Position numbers and translations under genes: made by a program
The notes under the pieces: generated by a model
Told to the model about the DNA's origin: nothing
What the model saw: only the letters and a program-made list of their open reading frames with translations
Databases searched by the model: none
Shown here: positions 24,707 to 33,051 of the stretch, piece by piece
How the letters are laid out: the number at the start of each line of letters is the position of its first letter
How positions within the stretch are numbered: position 1 is the first letter of the stretch
Source of the DNA: Chloroflexota bacterium
GTDB lineage: Bacteria > Chloroflexota > Dehalococcoidia > SZUA-161 > SpSt-899
Reading direction: 5' to 3'
NCBI GenBank assembly: GCA_013203045.1
Contig: JABMQN010000193.1
Location: 1 to 35,378, forward strand
DNA length: 35,378 nucleotides

Positions 24707-25657
24707 GTGGCAAAAGCAACCAAAGGCAAAACGGCAACCAAAAAAACAACTAAAGCAGCAACGAAGGCAACTCCCAAGAAGTCGAGCAAGTCTGAGCTTG
24801 CGACTGGTTATACGATAGAAGAGCAGATGTGTGTTGCACTGGCGCGCGAATTTGGCCCTAATGACAGAATCGCGTTGTCTGGAGTCTTGAATTGGACATT
24901 TGTAGCTGAGGCATTAGCCCAGAAGATGAATGCACCACAGATTCCCTGTCACCATGATTACTCGCGGCTTGGTGGAAATGGGTGCTTGACTGAAGGCCCA
25001 CGGTTTCCCTTTCAAGTAGGTAATCCACCTGAGGAATATCCCTCTGCCCAAGTTACCAGTGAAGATATTTTTGCCCTAGTGCTTGGGGGTAAATGGAATA
25101 TCATGATGCAGCCCCTACAAGTAGACAAACAAGGGAACGCAAACCTTGCTCTTATAGGAAATCCGAAGAAGCCGGACAGATATTTTGTGGGTTCCCGAGG
25201 ATTGCCCGATAATTCGACAAATAGCGGTAAAACCTACTTTACTCTGCCTACCCACTTGAAGAGGAACTTCCCTGAGAAGGTAGATTTTAGATCTTCTGCC
25301 GGTTGGGGCCCTGAGAGGAAAGCCGGAGATATTCCATATGGTGCTATCGAAAAGGTGTTCACCCCATTGTGTATTTTCGATATTGATCCAAAGACCAAAC
25401 AGATGAGGCTGGCATCGGTTCATAAAGGTGTAACGGTTAATCAAGTGCTCAAAAACACTGGCTTTAAGCCGATCGTCCCTAAAAACGTTCCCCAGACATG
25501 CGTTCCGACCAAAGAAGAACTTCGCTTGCTTCGTGAAGTTATTGATGGTGCAGCAATCCGAAGGCTGGATCACGGTACCGCTGAAGAGAAGAAAGCGGTC
25601 TTTGATCAGATTAGCGACGGAACTAAATTCACGCAGATTTATCCTGACAGAAAGTAA
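24707..25657 (+). CDS. CoA-transferase-like subunit B with Lys/Ala/Thr-rich N-tail
   Basis: The protein has 316 residues and starts at GTG after GGAGGATG. The first 30 residues are a highly basic low-complexity tail of K, A and T (for example KGKTATKKTTKAATKATPKK). The remainder resembles family I CoA-transferase beta (IpdB/GctB-like), with MMQPLQVDKQGNANLALIGN and a C-terminal 'TKEELRLLREVIDG'. In family I transferases a catalytic Glu lies in an E-S/N-G motif after the first strands. Here that region reads CHHDYSRLGGNG and has no such Glu. This favours an IpdAB-like lyase/hydrolase or a new reaction over a plain transferase. It pairs with subunit A upstream. Confidence 0.8.
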   Translation: MAKATKGKTATKKTTKAATKATPKKSSKSELATGYTIEEQMCVALAREFGPNDRIALSGVLNWTFVAEALAQKMNAPQIPCHHDYSRLGGNGCLTEGPRFPFQVGNPPEEYPSAQVTSEDIFALVLGGKWNIMMQPLQVDKQGNANLALIGNPKKPDRYFVGSRGLPDNSTNSGKTYFTLPTHLKRNFPEKVDFRSSAGWGPERKAGDIPYGAIEKVFTPLCIFDIDPKTKQMRLASVHKGVTVNQVLKNTGFKPIVPKNVPQTCVPTKEELRLLREVIDGAAIRRLDHGTAEEKKAVFDQISDGTKFTQIYPDRK

Positions 25658-25679
25658 TCAGCTAGTAAGTTATTAAGTG

Positions 25680-25717
25680 TGCCCCCTGTGTTTTGTGTGT
25701 GCACAAGGCAGGGGGCA
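25680..25717 (+). terminator. Hairpin before the second dehydrogenase gene
   Basis: TGCCCCCTG and CAGGGGGCA form a perfect 9-bp stem with a 20-base loop. The bases after it (tagcgtaag) are not T-rich, so termination would be weak or depend on Rho. It could also act as a processing signal. Confidence 0.5.
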
Positions 25718-25755
25718 TAGCGTAAGTTCTATTTGGAATGATTGTTGGGAAATTT

Positions 25756-26610
25756 ATGGACGTCAAAAATATATTTGTAATCGGTGGCGGTGGATTGATG
25801 GGTAGTGGTATTGTGCAATGCTGCATTGAGTATGGGTTTAACACCACAGCTAACGATATAAAAGAAGAGTTCGTGCAACGGGGTGTCAACGGAATCACGC
25901 AACGGATGGAAGGAAAGGTTGCCAAAGGGAAAATCACGGAGGACAAGAAGAACGAAATCCTTGGTAATCTGAGAACGTCGACGGATTTAGCAGACGCCAA
26001 AGACGCTGATATAGTCATTGAAGTCATCTTTGAAGATCTCGGATTGAAAAAGGATGTCTTTTCCAGACTTGATGAAATTTGTCCTCAGCATACGATATTT
26101 GCTTCCAATTCATCTTCGCTTCCCATTACGGAAATGGCTGGATTCACCAAGCGCCCGGATAGGTTTATGGGCATGCATTTTCTCCAGCCGGTTCCAGTTA
26201 TGCCACTGGTCAATGGTATCATGGGGCTTTTAACTTCAGATGAGACATGTGCAGTTATTGAGAAGTTAGCAAAGGATATTGGTAAAGAGGTTGTTCATTG
26301 GAAAGATGGCCCTGGACATGGCCTGCAACTCTCGCCAATGGCTTACTACAACGAAGCTGCCAAGGTTTTATCGGAAGAGAGGGGTACCAGAGAGGATATC
26401 GACAAGTGTTTTAAAGTGGGACTAGGTATGCCCATGGGGCCTATAACTACACTTGATTTCATGGGAATGGATACTGTGCTGCATATTTTGCACATTTTAC
26501 ATGAAGCTTACGGTGGTTCGCAATACCATCCTTCCAATTTGATTGTTCAAATGGTCAAGGCCGGATTATATGGGAACAAGGCAGGCAGAGGCTTTTATAC
26601 CTATAAATAG
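25756..26610 (+). CDS. 3-hydroxyacyl-CoA dehydrogenase-like protein lacking the catalytic Glu
   Basis: The preferred start is ATG 25756 (MDVKNIFVIGGGG); the track uses ATG 25738. The protein has about 284 residues. The NAD loop VIGGGGLMGSGI is intact at residues 8-19 and ASNSSSLPITEMA matches the substrate serine region. The active-site block reads GMHFLQPVPVMPLVNG. His is kept (about 141), but the Glu of the normal HFFNPVPVMKLVE is Asn (about 153), and the first Asn is Gln. The later NR motif is LQL. Oxidation of ordinary 3-hydroxyacyl-CoA by the classical His-Glu dyad is therefore uncertain. The end, VKAGLYGNKAGRGFYTYK, is typical. It closes the acyl-CoA cluster, 70 bp before gyrB. Confidence 0.87.
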   Translation: MDVKNIFVIGGGGLMGSGIVQCCIEYGFNTTANDIKEEFVQRGVNGITQRMEGKVAKGKITEDKKNEILGNLRTSTDLADAKDADIVIEVIFEDLGLKKDVFSRLDEICPQHTIFASNSSSLPITEMAGFTKRPDRFMGMHFLQPVPVMPLVNGIMGLLTSDETCAVIEKLAKDIGKEVVHWKDGPGHGLQLSPMAYYNEAAKVLSEERGTREDIDKCFKVGLGMPMGPITTLDFMGMDTVLHILHILHEAYGGSQYHPSNLIVQMVKAGLYGNKAGRGFYTYK

Positions 26611-26674
26611 ACTTCTTTCGGGACTCTGGTATTATAACTGGATTCCGGTTTCCACTGGTAATTATCGAGGGTGA

Positions 26675-28588
<1,914 letters not shown>

Positions 28589-28600
28589 TCAATAATGCGG

Positions 28601-29413
28601 CTAACCCAGGCCGAGACCAACCCATCGCCTCTTTCGTTTATAGTGCTTTATTTCCCGGTAACTCTTTCTCTCTCCTGACGACCCAATTCCCAGGTAGAAT
28701 TCTTTTACATCGTCGTTGTTGACCAAGTCGGAAGATGGGCCTTCAAGAACGATTCTGCCAGTCTCCATTATATAGGCATAGTCGGAGATAGAAAGAGCGG
28801 CCCTTGCGTTCTGCTCCACCAGAAGTATGGATACTTTTTCCTCTTTGTTAATTCTGTTTATTATGCCGTATATTTCTTTTTGCAGGAGGGGGGCAAGACC
28901 CAGTGAAGCTTCATCGATCATAACAATTGTAGGGTGTGCCATGAGAGCACGTCCCACCACTAACATCTGTTGCTCACCACCAGAAAGGTATCCACTGGTC
29001 TGGTTACAAAGCGTTTCCAAGACGGGGAAATAACCGTAAACCATATCCAGGTCTTGTTTTGTATTTGAGTTGCGTCCTAGTACGTATGCTCCGGCTTTCA
29101 GGTTTTCTTCTACGGTAAGGTGCTCCAGGATTTTCCTTCCCTCCAGCACCTGGATTATTCCCTGTTTAGCGATTTCCTCAGGATCACCGTTATCTATCCT
29201 TTGCCCTTTATATTCAATACCACCCTCAGTTACTCTGCCGTCTTCTGCTTTGAGCAGTCCTGAAATCGCTTTGAGAGTGGTAGACTTGCCGGCTCCATTA
29301 CTTCCCAATAAAGAAATAATGCGACCCTCATCCAGTCTCAATGAGATACCTCTTAATACAAGGATAACACCCATGTATTTAACTTCTATGTTTTCCAAGC
29401 TCAGCAATGCCAT
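28601..29413 (-). CDS. livF: Branched-chain amino acid-type ABC transporter ATPase LivF
   Basis: The protein has 270 residues and starts at ATG after GGAGG. It is a complete ABC ATPase: Walker A LGSNGAGKST, Q-loop, signature YLSGGEQQMLVVGRAL, Walker B IVMIDEASLGLAP and H-loop near 'ILLVEQNAR'. LivF pairs with LivG on the cytoplasmic face of a LivHM permease, which takes up branched-chain amino acids or other small acids. The C-terminus has an extra basic tail (KSYREIKHYKRKRRW) beyond the usual YLG end. It follows livG by 32 bp. LivH, LivM and a binding protein are not in the window. Confidence 0.92.
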   Translation of the reverse strand: MALLSLENIEVKYMGVILVLRGISLRLDEGRIISLLGSNGAGKSTTLKAISGLLKAEDGRVTEGGIEYKGQRIDNGDPEEIAKQGIIQVLEGRKILEHLTVEENLKAGAYVLGRNSNTKQDLDMVYGYFPVLETLCNQTSGYLSGGEQQMLVVGRALMAHPTIVMIDEASLGLAPLLQKEIYGIINRINKEEKVSILLVEQNARAALSISDYAYIMETGRIVLEGPSSDLVNNDDVKEFYLGIGSSGERKSYREIKHYKRKRRWVGLGLG

Positions 29414-29445
29414 CCGTTAGCCTCCAAAGTTAGATGGTAATATAA

Positions 29446-30549
29446 CTACTCGCCTAAATAGGCCTTGATAACTGCCGGGTCACGTTTCACTTCATCGGGA
29501 ACACCCTCTGCGATCGTCCGCCCGAAGTCAAGTACCACAAGCCTATCGGTAATGTCCATAACCACACCCATATCATGCTCGATGAGCACGATAGCCATCC
29601 CGGTTTCTTCCTGTACGTCCAAAATGAATCTGGCCATGTCCTCTTTTTCGTCAACGTTCATCCCTGCCATCGGTTCATCAAGTAGTAGTAGTTTGGGCTT
29701 TTGAGTCAAGGCTCTTCCCAGGTCGATTCTCTTCCGCAATCCGTATGGTAAAGCTCCAACCGTTGTCTTTCTATAAGGCTGTATTTCCAGGAATTCTATT
29801 GTTTCCTCTACCGCTTGACGATGTTTGATCTCCTCGTGATGTGACCGGCCGAAGTAAAGTGCGTCTTCAACAAAGTTTGATTTGAAATGGAGATGCCTGG
29901 CAGCCATCAGGTTGTCAACGGTACTCAGTCCGGTATATAGCTGAATATTCTGGAATGTTCTGCCTATACCAAGCCGGGCAATTTGATCCGGAGGGATTGG
30001 TGACTCCAGGTGGCGTAAAACCAGCATGAAAATAATCAAGCCGGGAAGACATAGAGCTATGACGGCTAAGACAAAATAGATGCTGAAGGAACCACCAGTA
30101 AGTAAGTAAAAAATTCCAGAGATAAGACCGCTTGTTAGAATGGCTCCGAAGTACGAACTTGCCCGCGCCCAACCAGATAATTTCTTGGTAGGTGGAGTTC
30201 CGGGTATCCACGCCGATGTCTTAAAAACGGAGTGTAATAATCCAATAAGGAAGAGAACATAAAGAGGACCGCAAAATATAAAAGATAATGTTAAAACAAA
30301 CATCAAACCCTTAAGAGAGAGCTGCTTATCAGGTTTTCTAAGCCGTTGTCCCTCGAAAGTGATTTCTCCCATCTCAGGGTTGTAGAAACCGTTAATGCAG
30401 TTGAGCATGGATGTTTTACCTGCGCCGTTGGGTCCGATAATTGAAAGGATTTCCCCTTCTCTAACATCGAAGCTCACGCCAGCAAGAGCTGTAACACCGC
30501 CAAAGGTTAGGTTAATGTCCTTGACTTCTAATAGCTTGGGCCTTTCCAT
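29446..30549 (-). CDS. livG: LivG-type ABC ATPase with a transmembrane insertion
   Basis: The protein has 367 residues, about 110 more than usual LivG. Walker A IIGPNGAGKTS lies at residues 37-47. The strand GEITFEGQRL is followed not by the usual short 'P..IARLGI' link but by residues about 72-183, which are strongly hydrophobic. Segments near 80-105, 131-150 and 156-178 look like membrane helices. The ABC fold resumes at PPDQIARLGIGRTFQNIQLY (Q-loop Gln about 200), then the LivG-type signature LPYGLRKRIDLGRAL, Walker B LLLLDEPMAGMN and IEHDM. All ATPase motifs are intact, so this is not decay. The insertion could tether the ATPase to the membrane. It is cotranscribed with livF. Confidence 0.92.
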   Translation of the reverse strand: MERPKLLEVKDINLTFGGVTALAGVSFDVREGEILSIIGPNGAGKTSMLNCINGFYNPEMGEITFEGQRLRKPDKQLSLKGLMFVLTLSFIFCGPLYVLFLIGLLHSVFKTSAWIPGTPPTKKLSGWARASSYFGAILTSGLISGIFYLLTGGSFSIYFVLAVIALCLPGLIIFMLVLRHLESPIPPDQIARLGIGRTFQNIQLYTGLSTVDNLMAARHLHFKSNFVEDALYFGRSHHEEIKHRQAVEETIEFLEIQPYRKTTVGALPYGLRKRIDLGRALTQKPKLLLLDEPMAGMNVDEKEDMARFILDVQEETGMAIVLIEHDMGVVMDITDRLVVLDFGRTIAEGVPDEVKRDPAVIKAYLGE

Positions 30550-30589
30550 ACCTTAATTACTCCCTCGAAAGCACGTTGATTTTATCCAA

Positions 30590-30612
30590 ACATAATTCAA
30601 GCTTCATGTCAA
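30590..30612 (-). promoter_or_regulatory. Candidate promoter of livG-livF
   Basis: On the minus strand a perfect TTGACA is at 30612-30607. A consensus -10 box is not at 17 bases (TTGGAT is found), though TAAAAT occurs a little further on. It lies in the 137-bp gap before livG, about 60 bases from the start codon. Confidence 0.35.
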
Positions 30613-30686
30613 GCAAAATAGGTGTTTGAAGATAAGTGCAAAATGATATTATCTGTATTGAAAGTAAATATGGACTAAATCGCATA

Positions 30687-31937
30687 TTAAGTTGTAGTGT
30701 GCAGCAATTCCCGAGCTAATGTTTTTTCTTCTTCTAAATTTGATATTTTTTTGTCAAGCCTGGCTGCGTGCAGCGCCCATAGTACTTGTCCTACTCTTTT
30801 CCCTTTAATTATACCCATATTTTGCAGGTCCTCGCCACTTAATACAGGCTTTACATAACGTAACTTCTTAAGGTAGATTTCAAGTCTTTCTTGAATAACG
30901 GGCGAATCAGAAGCAGTAGCAGTAGACATAACGGTCTCTGGGGCATGACATTGCAGGTTAAGGTATATATCGCTTGGATGAATATCTGCTTTATCTAAAT
31001 GGGAAATCGATTGTTTGATTCGAATAGTATCTCTCAATGCGCGTGCAGCCCACCCTGGCATCTTCAGTCGCGTGATGCAGCTTTCGGTTTCTTCATTGCT
31101 GAGTCGATAGCACAATAGCGAAAGATAGATCGAGGGGAGTGAGAGCGATTTATCATCGAGATCACGGGCCTGGTCAAATTTCTCTGCCAGCCATTCATCA
31201 CCCTTCACTGCAGGATGTAGTTGTTGAAGCACTCCGAGTTCGTCAGCGCGTTTTAGGGTTTTTTCAGGGTACTCTTCTTGCAGGATCATTTCCAGTTCGC
31301 GCCACAGACGCTCTCCCGTAACCGTATTGAGTTTACCCGGATGATTCCGAATTAACCTTTCTGTTTCTTGTTCCAACCGAAATCCGAGACGCTGTTCATA
31401 GCGCAGAGCACGAAGAATGCGGGTAGGGTCATCGCTAAAGCTACCTGGATGCAGTATCCGCACTAGTTTGTGTTGCAGATCGTTTTGTCCCCCATGTGGG
31501 TCGAGTAGTTCGCCGAACGAGTCTGGATTCAGGTGGACGGACATGGCATTGATGGTGAAGTCACGCCTGGCAAGATCGTCCCCAATAGTGCCTCTTTCAA
31601 CTGTAGGAAGTGCGCCTGGTCGTGAATAAGTTTCAAGGCGTGCCGTAACCAGATCGAGACTGAAATCTTCCCAGGAGAGCTTGGCTGTGCCAAAACGAGG
31701 ATGCTTTCTGATTTTCCAATCCTTGGTTTCAGCCAGTTGTTGAGCCAGCGAAATTGCCTTACCTTCGATAACAACATCAAGATCGTGATTGGGTCGTTTA
31801 AGAATGGCATCGCGTACCACACCACCCACAAGATATGAGTTTTCTCCCCTCGCTAAAGCTGTTTCACCGATTTCTCGTAGGAGGTCTACAAGTCCTTGAG
31901 GTAGCTGCGATGTAAGTTTTTCAGATATGTTAGCCAA
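30687..31937 (-). CDS. cca: CCA-adding tRNA nucleotidyltransferase / poly(A) polymerase family
   Basis: The protein has 416 residues and starts at TTG after AAAGGAA. Class II nucleotidyltransferase motifs are present: YLVGGVVRDAIL, NHDLDVVIEG (the two catalytic Asp), then RRDFTINAMSVHL, DDPTRILRALRYEQRLGF and GERLWRELEMIL. These enzymes add or repair the CCA end of tRNA; the related poly(A) polymerases share the motifs. The tRNA-Leu in this window lacks an encoded CCA, so a CCA-adding role fits. The C-terminal half, with helical LKMPGWAARAL and a 'GKRVGQVLWALHAARLD' segment, matches the family body/tail. There is no HD hydrolase domain. Confidence 0.9.
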   Translation of the reverse strand: MANISEKLTSQLPQGLVDLLREIGETALARGENSYLVGGVVRDAILKRPNHDLDVVIEGKAISLAQQLAETKDWKIRKHPRFGTAKLSWEDFSLDLVTARLETYSRPGALPTVERGTIGDDLARRDFTINAMSVHLNPDSFGELLDPHGGQNDLQHKLVRILHPGSFSDDPTRILRALRYEQRLGFRLEQETERLIRNHPGKLNTVTGERLWRELEMILQEEYPEKTLKRADELGVLQQLHPAVKGDEWLAEKFDQARDLDDKSLSLPSIYLSLLCYRLSNEETESCITRLKMPGWAARALRDTIRIKQSISHLDKADIHPSDIYLNLQCHAPETVMSTATASDSPVIQERLEIYLKKLRYVKPVLSGEDLQNMGIIKGKRVGQVLWALHAARLDKKISNLEEEKTLARELLHTTT

Positions 31938-31978
31938 GCCAATATTCCTTTGAGTCTGTCGAATATCAAATTTGATAG

Positions 31979-32398
31979 CTAAGATGTTGGTGGCTGAGTC
32001 ATTGTTGCCATCATTCTATCGAGTTCCCAGAAAGCTCTGAGTGAGGTAATCTTCCCTTCATCATTGACCCGATACTTGAACACCCCTTCGCATAGGGCTG
32101 TAGCGCCATTAGGGAAAGACAGATGAATGGCACCAACATTAGCTGCTTCCTGCCCGCAGGCAAATGAATCGCGAATCTCGAATTTGAGCCCTGTATTCGC
32201 TATGTTGTTATCCCAGAATGCGGCAATAGCTGCTTTTCCGGCATGTCCATTGCCTTCAGGATCCATGGGGGATGGACCGACCGGGTCCTCGATCTTGGCA
32301 TCATCTGCGTACAAATCAAGCCATTCGTCTTTAGCTTTTCGCTCTGCTGCGCTCATGGATTTCTTACCTGCCGTTCGAGCCGGGTGTTCGGTTGTCAT
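31979..32398 (-). CDS. SnoaL/NTF2-like small protein
   Basis: The protein has 139 residues and starts at ATG after GGGAGGACC. The pattern is of the SnoaL-like (NTF2 fold, ketosteroid-isomerase-type) family: 'DEWLDLYADDAKIEDPVGPSP', 'GKAAIAAFWDNNI', 'CEGVFKYRVNDEGKITSLRAFWELD'. The cone-shaped fold forms a small hydrophobic pocket, used as isomerase, cyclase or lyase in different relatives. The Asp in the DPVG turn matches a position often catalytic in isomerases. Neighbouring genes do not name its substrate. It lies 41 bp upstream of cca on the same strand and could be cotranscribed. Confidence 0.82.
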   Translation of the reverse strand: MTTEHPARTAGKKSMSAAERKAKDEWLDLYADDAKIEDPVGPSPMDPEGNGHAGKAAIAAFWDNNIANTGLKFEIRDSFACGQEAANVGAIHLSFPNGATALCEGVFKYRVNDEGKITSLRAFWELDRMMATMTQPPTS

Positions 32399-32551
32399 GT
32401 GAGATGGTCCTCCCTTCCAAGTACTGATATTACCTTAAAGGTTCACTATAGCATACACGGTTAAATCAATGAAAGCAGAGCATGGTCTAATCCAGGGCAG
32501 TCGCATTTAATTTAACGTCCAGTTTTCTGCTTTGGGTGAAGGTATCCGAAC

Positions 32552-32627
32552 ATGTCATTCCCGCGAAAGCGGGAATCTAGAGGGGGGGCAGGGAAGTGGA
32601 TTCTGGCTGCGGGGACCGGAATGACAT
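32552..32627. repeat. Palindromic repeat with ATGTCATTCC ends
   Basis: ATGTCATTCC and GGAATGACAT are perfect 10-bp terminal inverted repeats. Inside is a second hairpin, CCCGCGAAAGCGGG. The text matches a dispersed 'gtcattcccgcgaaagcgggaatc' repeat seen in many environmental genomes. It has no coding capacity and is MITE-like in shape. Confidence 0.75.
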
Positions 32628-33051
32628 ATCCATCTACCAGCCTATACTCATTTAAGGTACGATTGCCCTGAGTCTAATCCCCAAACCACTTAGTTCAAAG
32701 TTTGAATCTTCGAGAGGGTATCCCTAACAGTACGATCCAAATATTCATGTTTTGTTTCATTTTTGAGGGACAGCCCCCTATCCGTGTCCGCCGTAAACTT
32801 ATAGCATTGATTTGTACATTAGGGAAATTATGCCCAGTGATGAACTTTTATATTAAAAAACACTAGCGATATTGGGGTATTACGTTCATCAGCAACTTTG
32901 AAAACTCCGAAAATGGCTGGTGTCAGCAAGGAAACCTGATTTTGTCTGATTAAGGTAGATGTGCCCCAATTGTCATAGGGGATGAGAGGTATATGGATTC
33001 AGAGTCAAGCCCGCAATAACATAACTCGTAGGGAATCGTCGAGTGTAACAT
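32628..33051. other. Long leader before the duplicated-PAS kinase, no gene seen
   Basis: About 420 bp with no convincing ORF. It contains a possible CCCC...GGGG hairpin at about 32974-32991 and a stretch 'ctccgaaaatggctggtgtc' near 32905-32924. The latter faintly recalls a c-di-GMP-I aptamer but lacks its GACGCAA and GGTTACCGA blocks. No promoter is clear. The length suggests a regulated 5' leader, but nothing can be named. Confidence 0.35.

Noticed and set aside
32885-32970. Second c-di-GMP-I riboswitch before the kinase at 33052
   Set aside because: A CCGAAA block is present, but the conserved GACGCAA and GGTTACCGA blocks and a closing P1 stem are missing.
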